Shown: positions 25,646 through 34,747, counted from the stretch's first letter. The stretch: DNA of 64,000 nt from an uncultured Lachnospiraceae bacterium (GCA_910579805.1 CAJTWM010000010.1:1-64000); one strand, 5' to 3'. Numbers and translations are program-made. Notes: generated from the sequence alone by a model not told the origin.

Positions 25646-27958
25646 ATGGTAGAAGGAAAAAAGAGGCTTACGGTCGGAGTTTTGGTAAGTGGGATCACGG
25701 ACGATATTACAAAATATGTGTGCCGCGGAGTGATTCAAAAGGCAAGGGCGGCGGATGTGAATGTGGTGATATTTCCCGGAAAATATTGGGACAGGGATTT
25801 GTCCGACAATAGAGAGCTGATGTATGAATATCAATATAATACGGCGTTTTCTTATGCAAGGAAAGAAAACGTGGACGCGCTCATCATATCCGCGGGGAGC
25901 ATAGGCTGCTTTGCTTCTAAAAAGAGTATGGAGGCTATGCTGAAGCAGTATGAAGGTATTCCCAGTGTGCTGGTTGCTTCTAAGATGGACGGATATATCA
26001 GCGTGGGATTTGATAATTATCTGGGGATCAGGGAAGGGCTGGAATATTTGATAGAAGAGTGCGGCTGCAGGCATTTCGGAATGATAGGCGGCAGTATGGA
26101 AAATTCCGACGCTTTCGAGAGAAAACAGGCTTTTGAAGAAGTGCTTGCCAGCCATGGGATCGAAGTAACGGAAAAGATGTATGTAGAAGGGGATTTAAGC
26201 AGAAGGAGCGTAGCGGCTTACAGACGGCTGCTGGATGAAAACCCGGAGCTGGATGCCGTTTTCTGTGTAAACGACGATACGGCGTTCGGGCTGTATGAAG
26301 AATTGCAAAGAAGGGGGCTGCAGGCCGGAAAAGATATTTTCGTAATCGGGTATGACGATACGCTTGCGGCGACAAAAGCTAATCCTACCCTGTCTTCCGT
26401 CCGTGCGGATGCGTCGAAGCTGGGAGAAGAGGCTCTGAAAATGGCGGTAGAGATGGCGAAGGGAGAAAAGGTCGAGAGCAGGGTCATTCCAACCCAGTTT
26501 ATCAAGAGAGATTCCGTTGCGGATAAAAGGACGGAAGAAGAGGGAGAGATTTATACCCTGAAAGATTTAAACGGCAGCTTCGAAGATATTTTCTACCGGT
26601 ATTGCCATGACGAGATGGAAGAGCAGATGGAGAAGCTGAAACACTGTTATAAAAATCTGATCGACGCCATTTCCAAGCGGTTCGGTGAAAAACTGACCAA
26701 AGAAAATACCGGGATCATGCACTGCATGGAGGCGTTTATCGCCTCAGGCGGAGTAGAGTATGCAGATGTGGATAGTCTGCTCGCCACGTTGGAGGAGGTT
26801 TACAGGAGCCTTAGGGAGGTGCAGGAGAAAGAGATAGATAAACTGGAGATGCGCAGCGCATTCTGCAGTCTTTACAGAAAGATCATCCGTGCTATGGATG
26901 CGCAGATCGGCAGGATGAACGATTCCAAAGAAGCGGAGAATTATTCTATAAAATTGTTCGTTCAAAATATGCTGCAGTTCGAAAAAGGACGGGATCAAAG
27001 CTATGGGACGCTTTTGGAAAATTTGGACTGGATGAATATTAAAAACGCCTGTATCTATATGCTGCCGGAACCGATCCTGAGACTGTTCAAAGAAGGGTTT
27101 GAAACGCCGGGTGAGATGTATAAAAAAGCGGTACTGGAAAAGAAGCAGGTGGAAACGGTTTCCGTGAGCAGACAGAAGCAGGAGCTGGGAGACCTTTTTT
27201 CGGGCGCGTTTTCTTCAGGCGAGCGTTTGGAATGCGTCTTGCTGCCGCTGTTTTTTAAGGAGACGGTATACGGGGCTTTGTTGTGCGATATGACGGAAGA
27301 AGTGAGGGCCAACGGAGAATTTTTCATCAATCAGGTAAGCGCAGCCGTAAAGATGATCAGTCTGCTCAGGGATAACGAAACGATCCAGCAGCAGTTAGAG
27401 GAAAACCTTTCCGCATTAAAAGAACATAATATTGAGTTGGACACGATATCCAAGTCGGACGTTATGACGGGGATATTAAACCGCCGGGGCTTTTACGGGG
27501 AAGCGGAAATGCGGGTAGCCAATGCACGCAGGGCAGGGAAGAAGATCATGGCGATCTACGTCGATATGAACAATTTAAAACTGATCAACGACAGATACGG
27601 ACATAAAGAGGGAGATCATTCCATTATACTGATCGGAAGGTTTTTAAAGGAAATGGTCGGTGAAGCGGGCGTTGCAGGGCGGATCGGCGGAGACGAATTT
27701 GCCTGTATTTTAGAATATGACGGACGAAGCGCGGAGGAAGAGATTCTTGCGTCATTGTATCATAAATTTGAAGTTTACAACAGCCAGAGCGATAAGCCCT
27801 ATAATGTGACCGTTTCCGCGGGAGCAAGCTTTTTAGGGCCGGAAGATCATCTGACGTTAAAAGAGGCTTTGATGCAGGCGGATGAAAAATTGTACGAAGT
27901 AAAGAAGCTCAGGAAGAAAGACGTAGCGAAAAACAGCGCGTCGGAAACGGGCGCATAA
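25646..27958 (+). CDS. Soluble periplasmic-binding-protein-like sensor fused to GGDEF
   Basis: 770 residues with no signal peptide or transmembrane helix. Residues 8-290 are a LacI/GalR-type Peripla_BP_3 fold (LTVGVLVSGITDDITKYVCRG, DAVFCVNDDTAFGLYEELQRRG, VIGYDDTLAATKANPTLSSV) without the LacI DNA-binding head. A helical and GAF-like middle follows (about 300-600). The GGDEF domain begins near residue 605 (SDVMTGILNRRGFYGE, MNNLKLINDRYGHKEGD), with G681-G-D-E-F intact. The architecture implies that a cytosolic small ligand, perhaps a sugar, tunes c-di-GMP synthesis. It lies 67 bases after the HD-GYP gene and is probably cotranscribed with it, pairing synthesis and breakdown. Confidence 0.92.
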   Translation: MVEGKKRLTVGVLVSGITDDITKYVCRGVIQKARAADVNVVIFPGKYWDRDLSDNRELMYEYQYNTAFSYARKENVDALIISAGSIGCFASKKSMEAMLKQYEGIPSVLVASKMDGYISVGFDNYLGIREGLEYLIEECGCRHFGMIGGSMENSDAFERKQAFEEVLASHGIEVTEKMYVEGDLSRRSVAAYRRLLDENPELDAVFCVNDDTAFGLYEELQRRGLQAGKDIFVIGYDDTLAATKANPTLSSVRADASKLGEEALKMAVEMAKGEKVESRVIPTQFIKRDSVADKRTEEEGEIYTLKDLNGSFEDIFYRYCHDEMEEQMEKLKHCYKNLIDAISKRFGEKLTKENTGIMHCMEAFIASGGVEYADVDSLLATLEEVYRSLREVQEKEIDKLEMRSAFCSLYRKIIRAMDAQIGRMNDSKEAENYSIKLFVQNMLQFEKGRDQSYGTLLENLDWMNIKNACIYMLPEPILRLFKEGFETPGEMYKKAVLEKKQVETVSVSRQKQELGDLFSGAFSSGERLECVLLPLFFKETVYGALLCDMTEEVRANGEFFINQVSAAVKMISLLRDNETIQQQLEENLSALKEHNIELDTISKSDVMTGILNRRGFYGEAEMRVANARRAGKKIMAIYVDMNNLKLINDRYGHKEGDHSIILIGRFLKEMVGEAGVAGRIGGDEFACILEYDGRSAEEEILASLYHKFEVYNSQSDKPYNVTVSAGASFLGPEDHLTLKEALMQADEKLYEVKKLRKKDVAKNSASETGA

Positions 27959-27981
27959 AGCGGGCAGATAGGAGTTAATAT

Positions 27982-30723
27982 GTGAAAAAGCTGACGATCG
28001 GTATTTTAGCGCATGTAGATGCAGGAAAGACGACTTTGTCGGAAGCAATGCTCTATGTAAGCGGCAGTATCAGGAAACTTGGAAGGGTAGATAAAAAAGA
28101 CGCTTTTTTGGATACTTATGAACTGGAAAGAGAGAGAGGGATCACCATTTTTTCCAAGCAGGCGCAGATGCGTTATGGGAAACTTGCCATCACTCTTGTG
28201 GATACGCCCGGTCATGCGGATTTTTCGGCGGAAGCGGAGAGGACGCTGCAGATACTTGACTATGCGGTTTTGGTGATAGACGGTATGGACGGCGTACAGG
28301 GACATACGCTTACTTTGTGGAGACTTTTGAAAAGATACCGCATTCCGACGTTTCTTTTCATCAATAAAATGGATCGGGACGGGGCGGACAGGATAGCGCT
28401 GCTTAAAGAACTGCAGACGCGTTTACATGAAAACTGTCTGGACTTTTCAAACAAGGCGGCTCCGGACGGGGATAAAGCGGCATTTTATGAACAGGCGGCA
28501 ATGACGAAAGAGGCCGCTTTGGAGGAATATCTGGAAACGGGAGAACTGTCGGAGGAGACGATAAAGGATCTGATAGGGGAAAGAAAACTCTTTCCCTGTT
28601 TTTTCGGTTCAGCGCTCAGACTGGACGGCGTGGAAGAGTTTCTCAGAGGACTTGAGGTTTATACAAAAACGCCTGTGTGGCAGGGAGAGTTCGGGGCTAA
28701 AGTTTTTAAGATCGCAAGGGACGGACAGGGAAACAGGCTGACTTTCTTTAAAGTTACGGGGGGAAGCCTGCCGGTTAAATCCTTATTGGAAACGGGAGAA
28801 AAGATCAATCAGCTACGTATCTACTCCGGAGAAAAATACGAAACAACAAGCGAAGCGCAGGCAGGGGGGATCTATGCCGCCACAGGCCCTCTAAAGACGT
28901 ATCCGGGACAGGGTCTGGGAATGGAGAAAGCTTCGAAAGCGCCCGTATTGGAGCCGGTGCTGACTTATCGTATCCTGCTGCCGGAAGGCTGCGATCCGAC
29001 GGTCATGCTTGCCAGACTGCGCCAGCTCGAAGAGGAAGACCCGCAGCTTCATATCGTATGGGATGAAAAGCTGAAAGAGATTCAGGCCAAGCTGATGGGA
29101 GAGATTCAGACAGAGATCTTAAAGCGCCTGATCTCGGAAAGATTTCAGGTGGATGTGGAGTTCGGAACGGGACATATCGTATATAAAGAAACCATTAGAA
29201 ATGCCGTGGAGGGCGTGGGACATTTTGAACCGCTCAGGCATTATGCGGAGGTTCACCTTTTGCTGGAACCGGGAGAGCCGGAGAGCGGGTTGGTTTTTGA
29301 CGTTGACTGCAGTGAGGACGAGCTGGATAAGAACTGGCAGCGTTTGATCCTGACACATTTAGAAGAAAAGGAACACAGAGGAGTATTGACCGGTTCAGCC
29401 ATAACGGATATGAAGATCACTTTGGTTGCAGGGCGGGCTCATTTAAAGCATACGGAGGGCGGCGATTTTAGGCAGGCAACGTACCGGGCGCTGCGTCAGG
29501 GATTGAAAACGGCGGAGAGCGTTTTGCTGGAACCTTTTTATGATGTGCGTCTTGAGGTGCCGGGCGGAATGGTCGGAAGAGCCATGACGGATATGGAGAA
29601 ATTTTGCCAGAACTTTGAACTGCTTGGAGTGCAGGGCAATCTGACAGTCTTAACGGGAACGGCTCCTGTCGCCCTTGTGCAGGACTATCCGAAGGAAGTA
29701 AACGCATATACGAAAGGACAAGGAAGGGCATTTCTGTCCTTGAAAGGGTATGCGCCTTGTCATAACGAAGAGGAGGTCGTAGAGCGGATGGGCTATGATC
29801 CGGAGAGGGATCAGGAGAATCCTACCGGATCGGTCTTTTGCGCCCATGGGGCGGGTTTCATAGTCGAATGGGACAAGGTCCGGGAGTATATGCATGTGGA
29901 GAGCGCCCTGCCGTTGGATGAAAGCGGCGTGTTATTACAGGACAGGGAGAGGGAAAAAGAAGGAACGGAGGATCCGGCCGGCGGACAGAGAAAGCGTGCG
30001 CCCAAGCGGGACGAAGAGGGGCTGGAAAGTCATCTTTGGGAAAGCATGGGTACGGACGAGATAGACCGTATTTTGGAGCAGACTTTTTATGCAAACAGCA
30101 GGGATAAGTCCGGCACAAAGCCCAAAATGCCATGGAAGAGATCCAAAGCGATATTACCTGCCCAAACGGCAGCGCCTGCCCGGCCGGCGGAACGGGCATC
30201 GGTGCAGAAAAAAGACGAATACCTGCTTGTCGACGGTTATAACGTGATCTTCGGGTGGGAAGAGCTAAGAGAGCTTTCGGAAAGAGATATGAACGGAGCG
30301 AGGGGCCGGCTTTTAGATATTTTGTGCGATTATCAGGGCATGAAAGGATGCCGGCTGATTGTGGTGTTTGACGCCTACCGGGTAAAGGGGCATGATACGA
30401 ATGTGGAAGATTATCATAATATCCATGTAGTTTATACGAAAGAGGCCCAGACGGCGGATCGGTTTATCGAACAGTTTGCTCATGAGAACGGCCGGAAATG
30501 TAATATCACGGTCGCTACATCCGACGGGCTGGAACAGATCATTATCAGAGGACAGGGATGTCTGCTGCTTTCGGCAAGGGAGCTGAAAGCGGAAATAGAG
30601 CGGACAAGACAGTTTTTGAGGGAAGAATATTTGGAAAAACCGACGGTTTCCAAGAGCGGACAAATGGAAGAACTGATCAGGAAATCTTTGGAAAAGAGAG
30701 AAGAGACAGATGACGGTGAATGA
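27982..30723 (+). CDS. TetM-like ribosomal-protection GTPase fused to a YacP/Rae1-like NYN nuclease domain
   Basis: 913 residues, GTG start with AGGAG seven bases upstream. Residues 1-660 follow EF-G/TetM organisation: P-loop AHVDAGKTTLS, switch ERERGITI, DTPGHADF, INKMDRD, then beta-barrel and EF-G domain IV/V-like parts ending GFIVEWDKVREYMHVES. A charged linker (about 665-740) leads to a NYN domain (about 745-890). Its acidic motifs are EYLLVDGYNV, IVVFDAY, AQTADRFIEQF and TVATSDG. The NYN part matches YacP, known in B. subtilis as Rae1, a ribosome-A-site mRNA nuclease. TetM-type proteins are about 640 residues, so this fusion is unusual. It may rescue stalled ribosomes rather than give tetracycline resistance; that is inference. 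Confidence 0.9.
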   Translation: MKKLTIGILAHVDAGKTTLSEAMLYVSGSIRKLGRVDKKDAFLDTYELERERGITIFSKQAQMRYGKLAITLVDTPGHADFSAEAERTLQILDYAVLVIDGMDGVQGHTLTLWRLLKRYRIPTFLFINKMDRDGADRIALLKELQTRLHENCLDFSNKAAPDGDKAAFYEQAAMTKEAALEEYLETGELSEETIKDLIGERKLFPCFFGSALRLDGVEEFLRGLEVYTKTPVWQGEFGAKVFKIARDGQGNRLTFFKVTGGSLPVKSLLETGEKINQLRIYSGEKYETTSEAQAGGIYAATGPLKTYPGQGLGMEKASKAPVLEPVLTYRILLPEGCDPTVMLARLRQLEEEDPQLHIVWDEKLKEIQAKLMGEIQTEILKRLISERFQVDVEFGTGHIVYKETIRNAVEGVGHFEPLRHYAEVHLLLEPGEPESGLVFDVDCSEDELDKNWQRLILTHLEEKEHRGVLTGSAITDMKITLVAGRAHLKHTEGGDFRQATYRALRQGLKTAESVLLEPFYDVRLEVPGGMVGRAMTDMEKFCQNFELLGVQGNLTVLTGTAPVALVQDYPKEVNAYTKGQGRAFLSLKGYAPCHNEEEVVERMGYDPERDQENPTGSVFCAHGAGFIVEWDKVREYMHVESALPLDESGVLLQDREREKEGTEDPAGGQRKRAPKRDEEGLESHLWESMGTDEIDRILEQTFYANSRDKSGTKPKMPWKRSKAILPAQTAAPARPAERASVQKKDEYLLVDGYNVIFGWEELRELSERDMNGARGRLLDILCDYQGMKGCRLIVVFDAYRVKGHDTNVEDYHNIHVVYTKEAQTADRFIEQFAHENGRKCNITVATSDGLEQIIIRGQGCLLLSARELKAEIERTRQFLREEYLEKPTVSKSGQMEELIRKSLEKREETDDGE

Positions 30724-32110
30724 AAGAAACGGATTTCCGGAAAAATTTCAGATACGGATGCAGGCTATGCTGAAAGAGGAATACGGCAGTTTTTTAAAAA
30801 GCTACGACGAAAAGGAGGTACGGTCACTCCGGGTCAATACGTTAAAGGGCGGGGCGGACCGGTTTTTAGAGACAGCCCCGTTTAGACTGGAACCGGTTTT
30901 GTGGGAGAAAAACGGCTTTTATTACAGGGAGGAAGACAGGCCCGGCAAACATCCGCTGCATGAGGCGGGCGCTTATTATATTCAGGAGGCCAGCGCTATG
31001 ATTCCTGCTTTGTACTTAGAGGCTGCGCCCGGTGAGCGGGTTTTGGATCTGTGCGCAGCGCCGGGAGGAAAAAGTACGCAGATCGGGGCCGCGATGAAAG
31101 GGGAAGGTCTGCTTGTCTGTAACGAGCCGCACCCTGAACGGGCCAGAGTCCTTTCGGAAAATATGGAAAGAATGGGGATCAGAAACGCCGTCGTTACCAA
31201 TGAGACGCCGCAGAATTTGACGGCGGTTTTCTGGGAATATTTTGATAAGATCTTAGTGGACGCGCCCTGTTCCGGAGAGGGGATGTTCCGGAAAAACGGG
31301 GAGGCGTGTGTGCAGTGGAGCGAGGAGAATGTAAAACTGTGCGCGGACAGGCAGGATGAGATCCTGAATTGCGCCGCGAAAATGCTCCGTCCCGGCGGGA
31401 GGCTGGTATACTCTACCTGTACCTTTGCGCCGGAGGAGAACGAGGGCAGCGTCAGCCGGTTCTTAAAGAGAAATCCTATGTTTCATACGGTGTCCGTACC
31501 CATGTATGAGGGAATGGAAGGCGGCAGGGGAGAATGGATCGAAGATCCGGCGGAAGGAATCGGGAAAACGATCCGTATTTTTCCCCACAAAATGAAAGGG
31601 GAAGGGCATTTTGCGGCCGTTCTTGAAAAAGACGGGGAGTGTCAGGAACGTTTTCGGGGGGCCTGTAAAAACGGCGTCCAAAGAGGACTTTTACCGAAGG
31701 ACTATCAGGAATTTACCTGTTTTGCAGAACAGAATCTAAAAGGAGTGCCCGAAGGAATTTATCTGCGGTTCGGGGAACAGCTCTATCTGGCTCCGGTAGG
31801 GACGCCTTCCCTTGCGGGATTAAAAGTGCTTCGGCCGGGGCTGCATTTAGGCGCTGCAAAAAAGAACCGCTTTGAACCTGCCCATGCGCTTGCGCTTGCA
31901 TTCGATGCGGCTCATACGAAAAACAGTTTTGCGCTTTCTTCCAAAGAAAAAGAAGCGGCCCGTTTTATAGAGGGGCAGACTTTTGCAGCGGAAGGGGAAA
32001 AAGGGTGGTACCTGATCACTGTGGACGGTTATAGCCTCGGATGGGGGAAACTGGCAGGCGGTATCATGAAGAACCATTATCCGAAGGGGCTTAGAAAGAA
32101 TATTTTTTAA
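30710..32110 (+). CDS. RsmF-like rRNA (cytosine-C5)-methyltransferase, NOL1/NOP2/Sun family
   Basis: 466 residues; ATG 30710 overlaps the previous gene by 14 bp, so translation is probably coupled. Residues 1-100 form the N-terminal RNA-binding part (VRSLRVNTLKGGADRFL). The SAM-binding motif is LDLCAAPGGKSTQIG. Both catalytic cysteine boxes are present: VDAPCSGEGMFRK and VYSTCTFAPEENE. The C-terminal 170 residues match the RsmF/PUA-like tail (LKVLRPGLHLGAAKKNRFEPAHAL). The enzyme methylates C5 of a cytosine in ribosomal RNA using SAM. Coupling to a ribosome-protection GTPase gives this pair a shared ribosome theme. Confidence 0.93.
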   Translation: MTVNERNGFPEKFQIRMQAMLKEEYGSFLKSYDEKEVRSLRVNTLKGGADRFLETAPFRLEPVLWEKNGFYYREEDRPGKHPLHEAGAYYIQEASAMIPALYLEAAPGERVLDLCAAPGGKSTQIGAAMKGEGLLVCNEPHPERARVLSENMERMGIRNAVVTNETPQNLTAVFWEYFDKILVDAPCSGEGMFRKNGEACVQWSEENVKLCADRQDEILNCAAKMLRPGGRLVYSTCTFAPEENEGSVSRFLKRNPMFHTVSVPMYEGMEGGRGEWIEDPAEGIGKTIRIFPHKMKGEGHFAAVLEKDGECQERFRGACKNGVQRGLLPKDYQEFTCFAEQNLKGVPEGIYLRFGEQLYLAPVGTPSLAGLKVLRPGLHLGAAKKNRFEPAHALALAFDAAHTKNSFALSSKEKEAARFIEGQTFAAEGEKGWYLITVDGYSLGWGKLAGGIMKNHYPKGLRKNIF

Positions 32111-32407
32111 CGTCAAATTTATTTTAAAATTTATTTTTGTTCTGCCTTGTAAAAAGAAAACGGTTATGATAAGCTTGTCTTAAGCAAAGAAACAATTCTA
32201 TGATTCTTGATTATCTGAACGGGAGCGTTTTACTCCCGTATCGACACAGATTATAAAATCTGTAAACTCCTTGCTTAACCAACTGAATAATCGGCAGGGA
32301 GGAACGAGAAACCTGTTATTTGACTAAAGTATAGTGTGGGAGAAATGCTAAGCGAACCTGTTCGTTTTCATACGGCATTTTTATTCTGATTGTTACCGGG
32401 GTATTGA
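32111..32407 (+). other. Gene-free stretch holding the branched RNA candidate
   Basis: 297 bp with no convincing gene. Besides the branched RNA candidate it has a TATGAT-like box near 32165 and a purine-rich GGCAGGGAGGAACGAG at about 32291-32306. The latter could be an orphan ribosome binding site left from a decayed gene. Confidence 0.4.
32180..32278 (+). ncRNA. Candidate branched structured RNA
   Basis: A closing helix TTAAGCAA (32180-32187) / TTGCTTAA (32271-32278) encloses two perfect internal hairpins: ACGGGAG (32219-32225) / CTCCCGT (32233-32239) and ACAGATT (32246-32252) / AATCTGT (32257-32263). The layout is a three-way-junction RNA of about 100 nt. No known riboswitch or RNA family is recognised, no coding frame explains it, and no oligo-T follows. 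It lies between the RsmF-like gene and a decayed Rpn nuclease gene. Confidence 0.4.
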
Positions 32408-33048
32408 TGTTTCTCGCTGCCGCATAAGAAAGAGAGGGCATGCGATTTTGCGCTGTTTTTGTCAGTCATGAAAGATCCGGGGGCGTATAAAGGCGTATTG
32501 AGTATCATACTGGAAGAGCCGGATCTGAAGCTGGCCAGCGTAAAGGTGGAACAAGCAGTTTTAAACAGGTCCGGAAAACGTGCGATCCGCTTGGATGCAT
32601 GGGCTGTGGATGAGAAAAACAGGCAGCGTCGCAAGATACACTTTTAGCGAATGGTGCGAAGAAGTACCGGATCTTCCTTTGGAGGACGGAACCAGAAAGA
32701 TATTTTTGAACATGGCAAGCAAAAACAGATCTCCGGAATTGATCAGTTTATTGCAGTATATGAAAAACCCGACTATGGATAACGGTGAGATTTTCGTAGA
32801 GGATGAGCGGATATTGGAACCGGACAGGATTGTAAAAGAAGTAAAACAATCGGAGGAATGGGAGGAAGTACGGATGAATATTCTTGAGATTGGAACGGAA
32901 AAAGGGATGGAGATAGGAATCGCAAGGGGCAGGGAGGAAATGATCCTTTCTATGCTGCAAAACGGAGAAACTTATAGCAAAGTGGCTTAAAATAGCGGAT
33001 GTGCCGGAAGAAAAGATCAGACAGATCGAAAAAGAAGCAAAGCGCTGA
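32408..33048 (+). pseudogene. Rpn-family PD-(D/E)XK nuclease/transposase-like gene, decayed
   Basis: Fragments of one recognisable protein occur in successive frames. Frame one gives DFALFLSVMKDPGAYKG and VLSIILEEPDLKLASVK, ending in AIRLDAWAVDEKN before a stop. A shifted frame gives the C-terminal part EWCEEVPDLPLEDGTRKIF, LMQ-type YMKNPTMDNGEIF and KGMEIGIARGREEMIL. A second shift near 32987 is needed to continue KIADVPEEKIRQIEKEAKR to TGA 33048. The middle of the nuclease domain is missing and the N-terminus lacks a start, so at least two frameshifts and a deletion have inactivated it. Rpn proteins are mobile-like, recombination-promoting DNA nucleases common in multiple copies in Lachnospiraceae. 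Confidence 0.75.
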
Positions 33049-33076
33049 AAGTGATCGTGGAAAAAGGAGAAAAAAC

Positions 33077-33757
33077 GTGTCGGTAAAAGAGGAATTGAAC
33101 GAGCAGAAGTTTGAAGCAATGTTAAAACCTGCATTATATGAATATATGTTGAAAGAGCTGGAAAAAGAAGAACAGAACATACCGGATACCAAACATCAGT
33201 TCTCCAAGTCTTTTGAAAGAAAGATGAACCGGCTTATGAGAAAAATAGATGCACAGGAGAACCGTCATAAAAAGGTAAAGATAGCGGCGGCAGCTATTTT
33301 GGCGGCGGTTGTGGCAACAGGAGTGCTGACTATGAATGTAGAAGCATTGAGAGTGCCGATCCAGAATTTTTTTATGGGAAAGGAATATTCCGTTATTGAT
33401 TTTGGCGGTAGAAAAGATGCCGTGGAAGTGCCGGTGGAGTATGAAGCATATGTACCTGAGTATGTGCTAGAGGGTTATCAACTTGTATATGCTTATGGGG
33501 ATGATGAAAAATGTTGTTTGCAGTATAGACATATAGATGGTTCAGGATATAATATAACAATTTATATTAATGATACAAGAATAGCATTTGATACGGAAGA
33601 GGGAGAAGTGTCGGAAGAAAAAATTGGAAAATATGATGTTGTAAAGGTAGAAAAGAACGGGAGAGTGTGGATAGAATTTAATACAGGAAAATCTAGATAT
33701 GTTATTGAAAGTAATATGGAATTATCTGAATTAGGAAAAATTTTAGATAGCATTTAA
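33077..33757 (+). CDS. Anti-sigma-factor-like membrane protein (DUF4367-type), orphan
   Basis: 226 residues from GTG 33077, preceded by AAGGAGA at six bases; the longer frame from 32999 runs through the pseudogene tail and is not family-like. Residues 1-75 are cytoplasmic and charged. A transmembrane helix follows (KIAAAAILAAVVATGVLTMN). The extracytoplasmic part contains EYEAYVPEYVLEGYQLV and ends in a beta domain with EYVIESNMELSELGKIL-like text, as in DUF4367 proteins. Such proteins are normally encoded right after an ECF sigma factor and hold it at the membrane. No sigma gene is present here; the decayed Rpn gene occupies that place. The 3' half is AT-rich compared with neighbours. Confidence 0.7.
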   Translation: MSVKEELNEQKFEAMLKPALYEYMLKELEKEEQNIPDTKHQFSKSFERKMNRLMRKIDAQENRHKKVKIAAAAILAAVVATGVLTMNVEALRVPIQNFFMGKEYSVIDFGGRKDAVEVPVEYEAYVPEYVLEGYQLVYAYGDDEKCCLQYRHIDGSGYNITIYINDTRIAFDTEEGEVSEEKIGKYDVVKVEKNGRVWIEFNTGKSRYVIESNMELSELGKILDSI

Positions 33758-33982
33758 CAAAAATCAATGAATATTTCCAGTATAGTACGATGAGGAAATA
33801 AATGATAAAGTGCTTCTTAAAAATTTTTTGAAAAAATTTTAAAAAAGTTTGCAAAATTTTGTAAGGTTTTGCGGAGTCATTTCGTTATATATAGTAGAGG
33901 GTTAAAAAAGTTGGATAAATAAGCGTATTCAACTTACTGATTAAGAACGCGTCGCACGCGTATGTAAGGAGCACGAAGACAA

Positions 33983-34417
33983 ATGAAAAAGAGAACAAGA
34001 TTATTTGGAATGTTATTGACGGTATGCATTTTAATGTCTAATGTAACAACAGTATTTGCAGCAGGGGGAGAAAATGCGGGTATCATGCCTCACTGGACGG
34101 ATGTATCTACGATTTCATCAAGAATGGAAGTAGACAAATGGGGAATCGCTACGATAAGCGCATCGGGGCAATCGTCAATAACAAGTTCGGCAGATTCCGT
34201 GGAATTGATTGTAGATTTACAGAGATATAAAGACGGAAAATGGGAAACCATTAAGACATGGAGTGATAAACCCGAAGCTACTTTTGCAGCAGTATATGAG
34301 CGATACGCCATTGCTAAAGGCTACAGTTACCGACTTTATCTTACGGTAAAAGCATATCAGGGAAATAAACTGCTGGAAACGGCGACGGATATTTACAGTT
34401 ACGGCGCATATAACTGA
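33983..34417 (+). CDS. Small secreted protein of unknown function
   Basis: 144 residues with a clear Sec signal peptide (RLFGMLLTVCILMSNVTTVFA, cleavage after about residue 27). The mature part of about 117 residues is beta-rich: SRMEVDKWGIATISASGQ, VELIVDLQRYKDGKWETIK, YRLYLTVKAYQGNKLLE. It suggests a single immunoglobulin-like extracellular domain, of a type I recall in small Lachnospiraceae secreted proteins, but I cannot name it with confidence. The ribosome binding site is TAAGGAG at 33965-33971. It follows the anti-sigma-like gene by 225 bp and may be part of the same envelope-response group. The 33758-33982 gap has an AT-rich promoter-like TATATA and an ACGCGTCGCACGCGT palindromic motif (33949-33963). 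Confidence 0.6.
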   Translation: MKKRTRLFGMLLTVCILMSNVTTVFAAGGENAGIMPHWTDVSTISSRMEVDKWGIATISASGQSSITSSADSVELIVDLQRYKDGKWETIKTWSDKPEATFAAVYERYAIAKGYSYRLYLTVKAYQGNKLLETATDIYSYGAYN

Positions 34418-34604
34418 TAGCTGATAGGTTGCCGGTGCTTTCTTTTCAGATTGACTGCGTCTTGTCACGGCAGCGGACAGATGTCCGGAAGTTCAGACAG
34501 ACAAGCGGGAAGGGAGTGAGATGGGTAGTTGATGTTACTTGCGGATATCAGATGGTTCATGTCATTTTCTTCCTGCTTTTAAGATATTTTTAAAAGAGTC
34601 CGAC

Positions 34605-34640
34605 GTAAGGAGCGCTTCACATAAAAGGAGCGCTCCTTAC
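34605..34640. other. Perfect 12-bp hairpin in a gene-free gap
   Basis: GTAAGGAGCGCT (34605-34616) and AGCGCTCCTTAC (34629-34640) are exact inverse complements with a 12-nt loop. No T-run follows, so it is not a canonical terminator; processing or operator roles are possible. The rest of the 34418-34747 gap shows no gene. Confidence 0.6.
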
Positions 34641-34747
34641 AGTATTTTAAAGCATTTTAAAGAACCATTTCCTATCTTGTCGATTTTTGTAAATTATATT
34701 ATAGTAGAAGAGAACATATATTGAGATATAGACGAGGGAGAGAGATT

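Noticed and set aside
27982..30723. Calling the GTPase a tetracycline-resistance gene
   Set aside because: The homology is to the ribosomal-protection family, but the NYN fusion and chromosomal setting give no evidence for drug resistance; only the family relation is claimed.
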